Shown: piece by piece, positions 23,781 through 36,527 of the stretch
How positions within the stretch are numbered: the stretch's first letter is position 1
Layout of the letters: each line of letters opens with the position of its first letter
NCBI GenBank assembly: GCA_001683735.1
Contig: LUGG01000002.1
Coordinates: 1,302,001 to 1,366,000, forward strand
From: Grifola frondosa
Taxonomy: Eukaryota > Basidiomycota > Agaricomycetes > Polyporales > Grifolaceae
Length of the DNA stretch: 64,000 nucleotides
Reading direction: 5' to 3'
The notes under the pieces: generated by a model
The model's database searches: none
What the model was told of the DNA's origin: nothing
Seen by the model: the letters and a program-made list of their open reading frames with translations, nothing else
Position numbers and translations under genes: made by a program

Positions 23781-25019
23781 TCATCTCTGCTCTCTTGGTT
23801 CTGAAGAACAATAGAAGGTCAGATTGAACATTTGAAAGATAGCATCATATCAACTTACGTGACCACTGGACATTGAGAATGAGATTGTCGTAACCCCGGC
23901 CGTGCATCTTCTCCATCGCCTTCTGGGCCATAATCTTGTCCTCGAAGCTGACAAATGCGAAACCCTTGCCCGCGCCAGTCTCGCGGTCCCGACCAACGTA
24001 TACTCGCGCGACCCGCCCAAATCCTCCGAACAGCTCACGCAGGTCGTTCTCCTGTGTGTCTTCGGATATGTTTGTGACACGCAGTGTAGGGAGGTCGTCC
24101 CGCGAGCCGCCGGGCCGTGACATCGACTCGCCAGGTCCACGTCCACCACGCATTGAAGGAGGAACGTACTTGCCTCCTGTACTGGCGGAGGGAGCGGCGG
24201 CAGCGGGCTCGGCAGGGGTGCCTGTGTCGTCGAGACCGACTGGGGTCTCTACTTACATTATTTGAGTCGGATCGTCCATACGACAAGAATAAGACGAACC
24301 TGCACCATCCAAGCCTGGCAGAGAATCTTTGTAAGGACATTTGGCGGTGAAATGATCGCCCTTGCACAGTCGACAAGTAACCTTCCCAGCTCCGGCTTTC
24401 ACAAGGTTGCTCTTGAGGGTCTGTTCAGCTGAAGGTTCCGGTTCTGACGACTGTAGACGATACTTGGATTAGAACGACACCTGAGAATAACAGAGGATAG
24501 CGTATAATACCCACCTTGTTCCCAGCACTCAATTTCAGTGTAACATTCTCTCCGACAGTTGTCGTTGCCCGATCAGGACCAGGCTTGTTCCCCTTCTCTT
24601 GTCCGAACTTGGTCCACGTCGCACGTTCCGCCACACTATGATCCACTAATGATTTTTCCAGTACCCGCTTAATTTTTCGTGTGATCTTGTAAAAGGTGAG
24701 TGTAAGCAAGAATACGAGGCTTACCAACTCTTCGGGGTTACATACCTTGACTTTTTGCCCTCATCGTTCACAGTGTATTCGATGGTGGTCCTAATACCAT
24801 TCTCGTCGATGAAGTCCTCGGTCTTTGGTTGTGTCTTTGGTTGCTCTGCGGCGAGGACAAATTTGACTTAGCGAAATCTAATAAGTAGCGTTTTACACTT
24901 ACCAAGCTCGTCGACGTCGTCTGCCCAAGATGTTTTCGGAGTTCTAGAATAAAAAACATCAGACTGTCGGGAATGAGAGATGATTAGAGGAGCTGGAGGA
25001 CGCACGCAATACCGGCCAT
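23781..25019 (-). CDS. TIF35: Eukaryotic translation initiation factor 3 subunit G (eIF3g)
   Basis: Seven exons: 25019-25006, 24943-24903, 24845-24746, 24685-24515, 24450-24300, 24221-23859 and 23800-23781. The product begins MAGIATPKTSWADDVDEL, has the eIF3g N-domain (DFIDENGIRTTIEYTVNDEG; VAERATWTKFGQEKGNKPGP), a CCHC zinc knuckle (CRLCKGDHFTAKCP) and a C-terminal RRM (LRVTNISEDTQENDLRELF; RNP1 KGFAFVSF). It acts in the eIF3 complex on the 40S subunit in scanning and reinitiation. The frame is off by one at a 5-base T run (24752-24756). One extra base there would restore the family's GKKxKI motif and the join to exon 4, so an assembly indel is likely in this essential gene. Confidence 0.93.
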
Positions 25020-25380
25020 GGTAGATATCTGGATAGTTGCGCCTGTCGGTGGCTGGGAGTACACTTTTTGTAATCGTGGGAATCTTGGCGGTGGTGTTAC
25101 GGGACGTTTTACATGCGTGACAACCCGTGACGACTTTAATCTTGAACGGTTCTTTGACGCGTCAGTCCCGCTTTACAGCCTTGTCAACCTATACTTTGAA
25201 TCCTGCAAAGTGGCATCGTATCTTTAGGGACTTGTATGAACTGCGAGGTCACCGGTAGCAGGTCAGAAATTGTCGAGACTACATTGAGGGAACACCTACG
25301 AGGAGAGATAGTGAGCGGAAAGTCATATGCTACCATTCCGCATATTCGTTGACTTCTGAGCAACGAAGCCTAACACGTAG
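25020..25380. promoter_or_regulatory. Bidirectional promoter region eIF3g / COG7
   Basis: 361 bp separate the start codons of divergently transcribed eIF3g and COG7. No clear TATA box on either side, as is common for housekeeping genes. Confidence 0.4.
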
Positions 25381-28222
25381 ATGCAATCTCCTCCAACAAA
25401 GCCATCGCAAAATGGCACTGATATACACTCTCTTGCATCGTCATCAGAGCTACTGAGTTCTCTTGAGAACTACTCCGATGTGGTCTCATGGATCAACGAC
25501 ACACTCGATGCAGGAGATAGTGAGACTGACGTTGAGCGTGCTACAGAGCTTACGGAGTTGGACAGGCGCATTTCTAATCTCGTTGGCATGCTCGAGATCG
25601 CGAGCGAAGACACATCTGCAGAAGTAGAACGTATAATCGACGACATCTCTCGTGGGGCTTCTCGCCTCACGTATGACCTACACTTCATGCGTGAGAGCGC
25701 GCTGTCTCTCCAGGGCGTACTGCATAATGTGGAGTCTACATCCAAGGCTTCTCTGGCAGCGGATACCAACGCAGCGCTGGACAAACTGCATTTCCTCGAC
25801 AATGTGAAGCGAAATATGGAGGCCACTCGTGAAGTGCTGCGCGAAGCAGAAAGCTGGAGCACGCTGGAAAGCGACGTGACGTCTCTTCTTGGCGAGAAGA
25901 ATTACGAAAAGGCTGCAGAACGGCTTTCCGAGGCGTCGAAGAGCATGGTCGTATTTGAAAACACCCCCGAGTATGACAATCGACGCACGCTAATGGTCAG
26001 CTTGCAAAATCAACTCGAAGCAGCACTTAGCTCTGCCCTTGTTGCCGCTGTGAACTCACAGGATGTAGCCGTCTGTCGAAATTATTTCTCGATTTTCGCT
26101 AACATCCAGCGAGAATCAGAGTTTCGTAATTACTACTACGGCTCGCGTCGAGCTCCCCTCGTCGAACTTTGGCAGAACGCGCGACTGCGTGATTGCGATG
26201 CTGGTCTCGGTGGCGAATCACCTACTTCAACCTTCTCTTCGTTTCTATCGTCATTCTACGCCTCCTTCCTGTCGCTTCTCCAGTCGGAACGAACTTCCAT
26301 CCCGGCCATCTTCCCTGATCCCCAACCGACACTTTCCGCGCTTATTACATCTACGCTGTCCGCTTTCCAGCCAACTTTTTCGCAGCGTCTCACAATGCTT
26401 TCTACATATTATGGCCCGTCGGCATTGCCGCAGTTGATTTCCGCGTTTCGTGCAACGGAGGAATTTGCAGTAGCCACTGACAAAATTCTGGAGAAAATTG
26501 GGTACTCCGCAGTTTTTCACCCTTCGTTAACGGGAGAGGGTGACCAGGTGCCATCTCAACGACCTAACATCCGACGCCGCTCATCGGCGCGAATGTCAAT
26601 GTCCATGTCCATGTCTCGGCGCATTGGCTCACATCGTTCCTCCATTAGCGGGGTTGGGGCTCTTCCTCCAGTCGTGGCACTCCTCGAGTGGGATCAAGAA
26701 TTATTCGAGCCCTTCGCTGACTTCCAGGCTGATTACACCGGGTTAGAGAGCCGCCTCCTCGATGACGCGCTCAACGTTGCATTGCAAACGGAGCCTCGAG
26801 CAAGTGTGGATCGCGCCCGAATCCTACGCGAGCGTGCCGTAGACGTGTTTGGGGCAGCAGAGGAGGCTGTGACACGCTGTCTGGCGTTTACCCATGGTTA
26901 CGGTGCTGCTGGTCTCGTTCAGGCTGTTGATCACTTGCTTTCTGCTTTTGCTGAAGCGACCAAAGTGGAGGTTGTTTCGAGAAGAGGAGCACAAGTAGTC
27001 GGTTCACTGGCGACATCGGCTTCAGGAGATTTGTCCGATCTGGATTACACCGCAGAGGACTGGTCGGACATCCAATCGTTGTTGCATTTACTCGAAGCCG
27101 TGCGCACCCTTCTCGACCGGACCGCCGTATTTGAAGCGAAGCTCCGCTCTAGTCTCGTGCAGATATCTGCGACATTCCGACTTGCGAGGAATGACCCTAC
27201 TGAGCTCTACATCAGCGGAACAACTCGTGGAGAAGTTCAACTTCTCACTCAGTCAAGTTTGAACTCAGCGGAGCTCCATGATCTCTTGAACAAAGTAGAC
27301 CCAGAACCACCGGCCCAACCACAATCCCGTGGAGATGGTTACCTTGCACCTACTCCTCCTTCCCGGATACCCGCCGCTCTTCATACGCGCTTTCCATATC
27401 CCATGCCCCACCCACCCCAACACCTGCACTATTATTAGACACTCGCAACTCCATATCCGAGTTGGCTAGAGCTTGCCAAATTGCGCTTCAAGATACAATT
27501 CTATCCCCACTGCACAAGTACCTTTCATCGTACGCTTCCTCTCCGTTGTGGTCAACTCCAGGAGACCCCAAGGCTAAACGCCCTATAATGAGCGGCAGCG
27601 CCATGAGCGAAGTACAGGTACCGACGTTCTCACTCTCTCCTAGTGACACGATGCAGCATGTCGCAGAAGGCCTGCTCAATCTTCCTCGCCTCTTCGAGGT
27701 ATATGCTGATGACGACGCGCTTGCCTTCTCTCTTGATACCCTCCCATTTGTTAGCGCGGAGTTGCTCAAGAGTCTTGCGGAGCCCGTACCTGCTCCCGAA
27801 GCACCTGTCATCCCGCACGTGCGCCGTTCGCCCTCACTATCGCTCAAGGCAGCCCCTGCACCACCTAGTTCTACAACATCAGCAGCTGCACCTGTACTCT
27901 CGCCTGAGGCCGTATCAGCCGCTTGGCTTTCTTCCCTTGGACTGTCCCTAGTCGCGCGGTTGACCTCTGAGGTATCCCGCGCATCGGTTCGCTCACGCCT
28001 GCCGGCGCGGCACAGCTCGCGTCAGATCTCGGTTATTTGTCTAACATTGTGATGGCGCTGAATGTTGAGTGTGCAGAGCTGGAGCGATGGCGGGAGTGGG
28101 TGGAGATGGATGATGCTGAAGGGAGGAGGAGGATGAAGGAGGCAGAGGAGGCCGTGAGGTCTGGCGAAAAGGAGGATGAGGTAATGCTTGTAGTTGCCAA
28201 GCTGAGGGGTTGGATACTTTAG
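25381..28222 (+). CDS. Conserved oligomeric Golgi complex subunit 7 (COG7)
   Basis: The frame opens with an uninterrupted 685 codons. It shows DVVSWINDTLDA, a long coiled-coil N-terminal half (about residues 45-200) and WSTLESDVTSLLGEKNYEKAAERL, all typical of COG7, a vesicle-tethering subunit at the Golgi. The C-terminus is spread over two other frames: 27442-27980 (NSISELARACQIALQDT; SPLHKYLSSY) and 27975-28222 (PAGAAQLASDLGYLSNIV; then an acidic helix). Break 1 lies at about 27330-27440 and break 2 at about 27971-27982. A weak intron (gttacc...ttattag) could explain break 1. A 44-nt intron could explain break 2 but would remove conserved residues, so single-base indels are more likely. The gene is otherwise intact. 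Confidence 0.85.
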
Positions 28223-29037
28223 AGGTATGTGGCTTCTCGTTCATTCGAAGATAAATGTTCATGTCTTCGTTTAATGCGTAGTGAATATTATTGCATTATC
28301 AAAACCTCGCCATATAGACACTTTTACGAGCGGAATGTCGTGCTCGTGGATTATCGGATACTACTTGCTGCACCATGATAATGAAGTATTCTATATGCTG
28401 TCCGCGGCGTGTTTACACGGGCTTCGAATGACGCCAGATGGACTGACTGACTGTGCGTGGGCTAAAGATATCTGCACATCTTCTGCATCGTTGGTTGCTT
28501 TCATGCGATGTTTATCGAAGTTCCTCGCACGTCATCAATCTATCAGACTTTCGCCATCATGCAGACTGCCACGAGTCTGTCAAGACCCCATTCACACGTG
28601 TCCCACACACATCCACAAACCTCACTGAGCTGAGACAGTCTACTCTCTGAAGTTGTAAAAGCTTTGTCCTCTATACTTCGTGTTCCGGTACTCTGATCAC
28701 GTATTCTGAAGGTAGGTTGTCTCGGCTCGACGCAAGAAATTGTCGTTTATTAACTCTCTTTTCGCCCGCAGAATACATTGTCTCCAATGGACAAACAATT
28801 GAAGCACAGGCTGATGAACCTTCATTCAATTTTCAGAAACACAAGCTTTCAGTGAGTGGCGTGTGAAATGGTCATCGTCTACCATAGAAATTGACGTGTC
28901 TTTATTTGTATGTTATTTGCCGTCTATTCCATGGTGAACGTAACAAATCGTGTAGCTTGTTCAATTGATTTTGTACCGACACCTGCGCCACATCCAGCAT
29001 AACCCTTGTACGACGGTCAAGTTTGAAAGACGACAAA
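28223..29037. other. Intergenic, no gene recognised
   Basis: 815 bp between COG7 and the HET gene with no supported feature. Confidence 0.4.
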
Positions 29038-31262
29038 ATGCGCCTTCTGCATGTGGAGACGATGTCATTCAAAGAATTTCCCGATGCTGACGACGTGCCG
29101 CATTATGCCATTTTGTCTCATGTATGGCAGGAGGATGAAGTCCTTTTCCATGATATGCGGAGCCTCGACGAGGCAAGGAAGAAACAGGGTTTTTCCAAAA
29201 TCTCTGGGTGTTGTGCCGAATCCATAATCGACGGCTGCGCGTGGGTCTGGATCGACACCTGTTGCATTGACAAAACTAGTAGCTCCGAGTTGTCCGAAGC
29301 GATCAATTCGATGTATGCGTGGTACAGCAAGTCCGAGGTGTGTTACGCCTACCTGTATGATGTGCCGGCGGGGGATCCTTGCGCGGAACACAGATCGTCG
29401 TTTCGGAAGAGCAGGTGGTTCACCCGGGGATGGACCTTGCAGGAGCTCATTGCACCAAAAGAGATGGTATTCCTCGCTCGGGACTGGAGCTTCCTTGGGA
29501 TGCGCAAGGATCTCGTAGACACCATCTGCGATATTACCCGCGTGGATCGTGATCTGCTATTGGGCTTTGCGAAGAAGCTCAGCATTGCGCAGCGAATGTC
29601 GTGGGCCGCACAGAGGGTTACTACAAGGGTGGAAGACAAAGCATACTCGCTCATGGGGCTCTTCGGGATCCAAATGCCCACGATATATGGGGAGGGAAAA
29701 CAGGCCTTCATCCGGCTCCAGCAGGAGATCATGCGGCGTTTTCAGGATCACAGCATCTTTGCGTGGACCTTCACACCTAAAAATGACGAGCCGAGTCCGA
29801 ACGGCTTTCTAGCTCCCAGCTCAGCATGCTTCAAGGACAACTCCACCATTCCAATCCCATACGATGATTTCGTGCAAATGTTTGACATCTCGCATCCCCT
29901 CCCAGAACATTCTGTGACAAATTACGGTATTCGCATTCAGTTACCCTTGAAACCGATCGAGGGTCGAGAAGGCGAATATCTAGCCGCTCTAGCCTGTCGG
30001 GATCAGGCGACGAGCAAGAATTGTTTCCTCGTCCTCCGTCGCATCAAGGGCACGGTCGATCAATACAGCAGAGAGATCCTGCGGTACATGGAGTACGAAT
30101 CCTCTGAGGCCTCGAAGTTCACTGCTCAGATCGTGTATCTCAGCGACCACGAGCAACTACTAGGAGCCGAAACGTACAACATCAGCAAGGACGAATTGAG
30201 GTAGTCGTATCCTTTTGTTGTTGACCTTGCTCAACTTCAACAATGTGGCATTCGCATCCTGGAGCTGATTCCCCGCAGGGTGTGGGTCTATCACAATGGA
30301 GTATTGCGCTGGTAGCAGAGATGGATTTTTTCCATCGCTATGATAATCGATCGCGGCGCTGCGGAGTCGCCACGCTGGAACACGAGAGCACAGGGCGGAA
30401 ACTGGTGATGATTATAGGCTTGCAACAAGACTGGCAGACATCTGTTTCCTCCGACCTCGAATTTGTGATGGATTTACTCGTTGAAGACGAAGATGATATC
30501 GACTCTACTTTGCCAGCCGAGTTCCGCAACAAAATCTGGTTGCGGTACCAACAATCACCCACTGTCCACGGAAGTCTGCGCAAATTCCAATACTTCCAGT
30601 GTACCCGGTCTTTTGGAACGGAGCTTATTCATCTGACCATGGACGAAACCCGCAAAGTGCAGTTTCACTTGCAGATCTCCCCGTATCGGACAGAACAAGA
30701 ACTAGCTGCGTTCTTAGAATCTCTTTTACGAGGCCTGTTGACTCTTGTGGATAGCGAACGAGTGGAAAGACTTCTGAGCTACCTCGATTCCCATCTTGCA
30801 CGGAGAAAACACGATATGGAGGAGCACCGCAACCTCATCTGCGCTAGCGACGGCTGTGAGATGACCGCGGCAGAAACCTCTGCAGCAGAGCTGTGGCGGA
30901 CATATATCGACCAAGGTGTCGTTTCGCGAGGTTCCGGGGGTGCAGGAGGATAGGATCTATGACTTGGATTACCTCTGTGGCGATGAAGCTCTGCATCAAA
31001 AATTGGTCCTCTCCATTGCTGCATATTGGTTGGAAGCTAGGCGCCTTGCTAGCAAACGAGTGGAGCCTGATCTGGAAATGCCTCAAGGGGATATGAGTGC
31101 AGCAGGGAACGTGATGTATGTGATTATTGAGTGATTCAGGCCTTTTATATCCTAACAACTTACAGTTGTTCGGAACTGCTCCCAGTCGACAAGCCTGGAC
31201 CGCAGAATTTGTTGCACAAGGTTCAGGCCTGGATGACCGGGACCTTCGACTACTTGGCATAG
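29038..31262 (+). CDS. HET-domain (heterokaryon incompatibility-type) protein
   Basis: The start at 29038 gives MRLLHVET. The HET domain fills residues about 20-165: HYAILSHVW, YVW-type block (CAWVWIDTCCIDK), SSELSEAINSMYAWY, then RGWTLQELIAPKE and EDKAYSLMGLFGI near residue 210. Such proteins trigger self/nonself cell death in filamentous fungi; many in Agaricomycetes have unknown partners. The first frame stops at 30204 next to a possible donor (GAG|gtagtc). A second frame (30243-30953) continues with no clean splice join. A one-base shift near 30915 leads to REVPGVQEDRIYDLDYL, and a good intron (gtatgt...cctaac...ttacag, 31113-31166) leads to the end at 31262. The 3' half is therefore structurally uncertain. 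Confidence 0.75.
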
Positions 31263-31429
31263 TCAGAGAGAAAGGGTGGCAATGCAAGTTGCTTCTACAT
31301 AGGCTCCCGGGGATGTAAGGCAGATTCCATATCAGAGGGATGATTACTGAGGTATTATATGTACGAGTGCCCGAAGGCCGAGGATGATGTGTTACGCGCG
31401 TGTATTCACATAATATACCTTCTGAATAC

Positions 31430-31760
31430 ATGATTAGAATTTGCAGATGATGATCCAGATAGCTGGTACCAGAAGATGGGATGAGAGAAAACGGTAGTGT
31501 GGCGATACCTTCTTCGTCGTCGAAGTGAACACGTTGTTCAACGGTGGTGATGTCGCCCTCTATAGGACAAGATTAATTGTTCAATGGCAGTAGTGCGCCT
31601 CCATTCTATGAATAAAACGAATTCAGTTGAGCATAACTACAATATGTAAAATGTGATTGATGCATACTATCCCGGATATTTTACCATTAATGGTACTGAC
31701 GACGTCTGTCACAGATAAAGGACAAAGATCAGTTCTAGCTGTGTAGGGATCAACTCCGTG
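31430..31760 (-). pseudogene. Exon fragments of an unknown gene, antisense
   Basis: On the minus strand an exon-like piece reading VSTINGKISGI ends at a good donor (gtatgc, near 31671). A second, after the acceptor at about 31560, reads GDITTVEQRVHFDDEE and ends at |gtatcg. The first resembles VQTGKIVAVETID at 51870-51906 and the second EGVVTIQVGN near 51770-51800, so both loci may derive from the same gene family. No complete gene can be assembled. Function unknown. Confidence 0.35.
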
Positions 31761-32682
31761 TTCGCCGCAAAGACGATCCAGCGACAGTCATATCACACTT
31801 TCGCATAGACGAACCGCTAGGTGAATGGCCGCTGTTTACAGTAGTAACCTGCTGAGTATTACGGCTGACTCAGAGGTCGTGACACAGACTGAACAAGTTC
31901 ATAAGATGACGACCTGCAGGTGGGGGTTTGCCGCATAATTAAAATGACAGCATGGCTAATTCTTAGTGAGATTGCTGAGTTATCTGTCGATCCGCCGAGG
32001 CCGTGGATGGAAACAACAACGGTTGTTAATTATGGCGCGCAGTGGGAGCAGACTGCCCAAATGGGGAAGGGTCTGGTGTGGTGTAGACGCAATTGCCGAG
32101 TGCGTGCAATTCCGAAGACGAAGGAAAGGATCAAAAGGCGAGAGAAGGTTGAAGCGAGGTAGATTGTGTGATTGCAAGCCAATTTCCAGAGAAAATAGAG
32201 CACGTTTTGGGAGAGGTCGAAGAGGGACGAGACAATCCTGCCCGATATGGCAGTAGCGCGCATACTCACACCTGCCATAACGGGCAGAGAAATCCCGCCG
32301 TCACTGTCCTCTCCGCCACTGCCGACGACCTGGTCGGTTCGACGACGTTCCTCATCAGATACATGCTGGCCCACGCGGTGCGATTACTAAGAGTTGCTAA
32401 GCCGGCACGACTTGGAGTTGCTACGGCGTTTGGGAGATGCGGACCAGGAGCGGAGGAGGAAAGAGCCTGAAAGAGCAAAGGCTGAGGTGGTGGGTGCTGT
32501 GGACGAGAGATGTGTGGCCATCGGGGGCACTGTGATCTCACGGTGATTGCGTCTAGAGACCATTAATGGACAAGGAGTAAGCTGGACTGACGAGCTCGTG
32601 TCAGCATATTTGTTGTGCAGTCAGGGTCTGCGAGTCTTGGAGACACCGTTAGGAGCATCGCTATTTCTAGACGCTCAATCGA
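31761..32682. other. Intergenic, no gene recognised
   Basis: About 920 bp without a supportable gene. Confidence 0.35.
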
Positions 32683-32690
32683 TATATAAA
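32683..32690 (+). promoter_or_regulatory. TATA box of quinone reductase gene
   Basis: TATATAAA, 37-44 nt upstream of the ATG at 32727. Confidence 0.55.
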
Positions 32691-32726
32691 AGCCTCCTCT
32701 TCTCCTTCTCCTTCTGTCCCATCTGG

Positions 32727-33755
32727 ATGTGTTTCCCCGGCAAGCGACAGAAAAACATTCTTTCCGACGCCAGCTCTACTCCGAAGCCCGACCAGAAACC
32801 TATAAATCAGTCCCCTGCTGCTGCTGCTCCCGCCTCATCCACTCCAGCACCTGCTCCTGAACCAGTTTCCACCGCAGCCCCAGTTCCTGAAATCACCACC
32901 ACAGAGCCGGCCTTCACCACCACTATGTCTTCCCCAGGATCGCCATCGTCATCTACTCCATGTACGGCCATATCGCCAAGCGTACGTCCTAGCGCCGTCG
33001 TTCAATCCCTAGCTCACCTTACTGCAGTGGCCGAGAGCGTGAAGAGCGGCGTCGAGTCGTCTGGCGGCGCGTAACCATCTACCAGTGCGTGTCTCCCCGT
33101 CCCGCTCAATCCCTATCTAACATCCTTCCAGAATCGCGGAGACCCTGCCCGAGTCCGTGCTTGCCGCCATGCATGCCCCGCCCAAGCCCGACTACCCCAT
33201 TCTTACGCCGGCGGAGCTCCCAACTTCGACGCGTTCATCTTTGGCATTCCGACTCGGTACGGCAACTTCCCCGCGCAGTGGAAGGCATTCTGGGACGCGA
33301 CGGGCGGCCTCTGGGCCCAGGGAAAGCTCGCGGGCAAGTACGCCTCCGTGTTCGTGTCCACCGGCACCCCCGGAGGAGGACAGGGTGCGTCTTCCCCCCG
33401 CGCGTGTGCTTGAATGTTATACTGATTTGTGATGCAGAGACGACCGTGATCTCGTCGCTGTCGACGCTCACCCATCATGGTATCATCTTCGTGCCCCTGG
33501 GGTACAGCAAGACGTTCCCGCAGCTTGCGAATCTCAGCGAAGTCCGCGGCGGTGCGTATCATATGCCCTAATTCCTGCGCATATATGCGCTTATTTTCAT
33601 GGACTGACGTGTCGGCTTTCATACTCAGGCTCCCCTGGGGCGCAGGCACCTTTGCTGCCGCCGACGGCTCGCGCCAGCCTACTGCGCTCGAGCTCGAGCT
33701 CGCTAAAATCCAGGGCGAGCACTTCCATTCCGTCGTCAGCAAGGTGAAGTTCTGA
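32727..33755 (+). CDS. NAD(P)H:quinone oxidoreductase, WrbA/flavodoxin-like (multiple frame breaks)
   Basis: The start [10 protein letters not shown] and a Pro/Ala-rich N-terminal extension are typical of Agaricomycete WrbA-type reductases. The flavodoxin fold follows: SMYGHIAK (FMN-binding loop), [33 protein letters not shown] (the family's YGN motif), [27 protein letters not shown] and the C-terminus ending VVSKVKF. These FMN enzymes reduce quinones by two electrons and protect wood-decay fungi during lignin breakdown. Introns end or begin at about 32996/33043, 33075/33132, 33385/33438 and 33553/33629. The coding frame is lost at four places: 32932-32935, about 33064-33071, 33219-33221 and 33632-33635. 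Each is cured by one extra base, and three are C runs. This is either a decayed copy or assembly error. Confidence 0.85.
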
Positions 33756-35454
33756 GCTCCCAATTGGCCGTGGCTTCTTGCATTCTGCGGACCATGTATG
33801 AGTTGGGAACTTCCTAGCGGTTAAACGAGAGGTATTATTGTATCGGTATAGCGAATCGAATTTTTTTCCACTTGACGCAGACAGGTGCTCGTCTGTTGGG
33901 CTTACTGCGGTCTGGCGGCTGAGTCTGCTGACGTTCATTAGTGCTCATCCGTTGCATCACGCAACACAATCTTCAACGCGGAATAAATAGGTTTGCATTT
34001 CATCACGCCATTTAAGTATATGTCCGGTGTGGACTTCAGTGGCGTCCATTCTCCTCCATGACCTAGAACAATGCCAGCGCGGTTCAATGTTCTTGCAGAT
34101 ATGCAACATTTGGTCAATTCATCCCAGCGCGTCAACCTCAGTCACAAGAGGCTCGTCTGGGACAATTGTAAGCTCCGCACCTTTCGATTGCTATCGAGCA
34201 CGCATTCATGAGGACGTGGCCAAGCTCCACCGATGCCGTCCAAAGACCGTGAGCAGGCACCGAAGCCTGTCAGTCGTCGGCAGCACATCGGGGCTTCTGG
34301 TTCTGGCTCTGGTTCGTGCACGCGGACTGCGAATTGATTGTCGGTACTAGTCACCAGGTATTCTTTGACTTCGTCTTTCCCATGTATCGGGCATTGATTG
34401 TCTTTGTTTCGCGGATTGGATGCATTGAATACGTGTCTCTACCTTCGAAGACGGTGGCCCCGGGATAGTGGAGCGTGGAGCGCGCCCTCGGCATTTGTCT
34501 TGAGCCTGCTGCTGCGGGCGGGGCGAACGCGGGGGGAGAGCCGAAGCGAAGGGAGGTCGAAGAAGTGCGGGAGAGGCAAGGAAGGTCCTGCTCTCGCCAA
34601 TCCCACGTTCAACGTTCAGAGGCAGCGACGCTCCGCTGCTCCGCCGTCAGCAGATGTATGCCGGACTACGCCGGGCGTGGGAGGCGCATGCCTTTCTCGA
34701 GGCGGGGACGGCCATTTGTAGGATGTCCGGTCCAGACTGCATCTGCGAATGTGCATTCGATATCCAGCGATGATGTCCATGCAGGTGGTGGCCGGCAACA
34801 GACTGCTGATGTTTCAAGCGCGAAGCGTGAGGCTGGTGAGTACATTTGAATGCGTGCTGTCGTCACTTCCCAAGCTCAGATGCACTAGTGCTTAATGGGG
34901 TCGCAAGTTCTGTCGCTCTTGGCCCCGCGTAATGCCACTCGCTGTGACTGGGAACGAGCTGCTATGCGTGCTGGGAAGGTTCTGTGCCGCGGGTAACGAT
35001 GTTCGTGAGTACGGGAGAAAAATATCTTATACTTGGATACACCTATCGTATCCGGCACCCAGCTCGAAGACACCCTGCGGCCAGGTCATGGTATTGGGCC
35101 CATCGTATACGAGCCACTCGCGGAGACTTTCCATATAAGGCAAGTGTCGTCACCGAGGGTGCACCTGCACCCGTGCTCCCGCCGCAAAGATCCGCAAGGG
35201 ACTGCTGCGGTACCTGGTCTATTAACTGTATTAATAAAACCCTTCGCAATATTTCATGACTTGCTTGCCTCTTTCTCCCATGCTGTTTGAAAGGCCGCAC
35301 TGAACGAAGCCACATACAACCTGAAAGTTCACAAGGTCATAGTTCATCTGGAATCGCCGGTCGCAAACTTCTGTGAGTGTTCAGTTCAAGGTTTTATATG
35401 CTGGGCCAGAAAAATGACCTGCGCGGTTTTGCAGAAGTAGAATTGCGCCGAACG
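33756..35454. other. Intergenic, no gene recognised
   Basis: About 1.7 kb with scattered short frames but no conserved motif or consistent exon set. Confidence 0.35.
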
Positions 35455-36527
35455 ATGTTTGGTAGAAACGGACGCGACCATTTCGCCCCGCATTCTTCCG
35501 CGCGCTTTGAAGGGTACTACTCTCGAGTCCAGCTAGATGACGGTGGCACTATCGCCATCATCTTCTGCTGGGTGAAAGGCGCGAAAGAACGCGCCAATCT
35601 AGTCTTCATCACTTATATGCCGATCAGCGATACCAAGACCTGGAATGCACTTCTTCCGAAATTCAAATACGAGCTCTATCCAAAAAACATCGACATATCA
35701 GGCGGCGAGCACACTCCAAAGGAGTCCCAGCAATTTCTGCTTACTGCTCCCGGCATCGGAACCATGAACGTCACACCAGACACAATAGAATACGACATAG
35801 CTATTCCAGAAAAAAGCTATCTCTCAAGCTGCGGCTCGATAACCACACACCGTGGTCGAACTCAGAGCCCTTGAACGGCCCCATGGGCGGCATCGCGCAT
35901 TTATCCCGACTCCTCCCTCTCAACTGGCACGTGCGTTCGACAGCAAGCATCGCCAGGTACACCCTCACCCACGCAGGTGTCACCCGCGAGGGCGGCGGCC
36001 TCGCACACATAGAAAAGAACTGGGGCTCATCCTTTCCGCGGGGATGGATCTGGAGCCAGTCGCTCGCACTGGACGCGGGCAAGACGCTGTGTCTTGCCGG
36101 CGGGACCGCGCTGCCGGGCATACATGCGTACCTGGTCGGGTACCGCTCGCCAGCGTGTACGTGGGACTTCCGCCCGCCGTTCGCAGTCGCCGTCGGTCAC
36201 ATCGCGCCCTTTATGCGCGTGCGGCACGATAGCGTGGCGGGGACTGTCGACTTGCGCGTGCAAACGTGGACGCGAAAACTGGTCGTCAAGATGCAGGCGC
36301 CGGTAGATTCGTTCGTGGGTCTGCCTGCGCCGCTGAAGAATGGACACAAGCCTGAATATGCCTTCGAGAGCTTCGCAGCGAGCACTTGGATTTCGGCATG
36401 GCACAGAAGATGGCCATTCGGGAAGTGGATTCTTGTGGAGAAAGGTCCTTGCGGGCAAACTGCAGAAGGGGGCCCATGCGCCGCTTTAGAATTTGGTGGA
36501 TCCTTCTCGCACCGAGTCGGAAAGTAG
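35455..36527 (+). CDS. Tocopherol-cyclase-like / lipocalin-fold (AttH/Svf1-type) protein
   Basis: The start MFGRNGRDHF precedes the hallmark ARFEGYYSRVQLDDGGTIAI and FCWVKGAKERANLV. After a frame break comes GPMGGIAHLSRLLPLNWHV, then HIEKNWGSSFPRGWIW, the conserved block shared with plant tocopherol cyclase (E-K-N-W-G-x-x-F-P). The C-terminus has ALEFGGSFSH. The fold is a two-barrel calycin; the fungal members have no assigned reaction, so cyclase activity is not claimed. The first frame stops at 35874. One more A in the 6-base run at 35810-35815 joins it to the second frame (KLRLDNHTPWSNSE), so a single-base indel is likely. No introns seen. Confidence 0.75.

Noticed and set aside
27975..28018. 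44-nt intron in COG7 (gtatcc...cacag)
   Set aside because: It would restore the frame but remove conserved COG7-like residues (GSLTPAGAAQ); a one-base indel is simpler.
31682..31695. 14-bp perfect palindrome taccattaatggta
   Set aside because: Short AT-rich palindromes are expected by chance; nothing around it suggests a terminator or transposon end.
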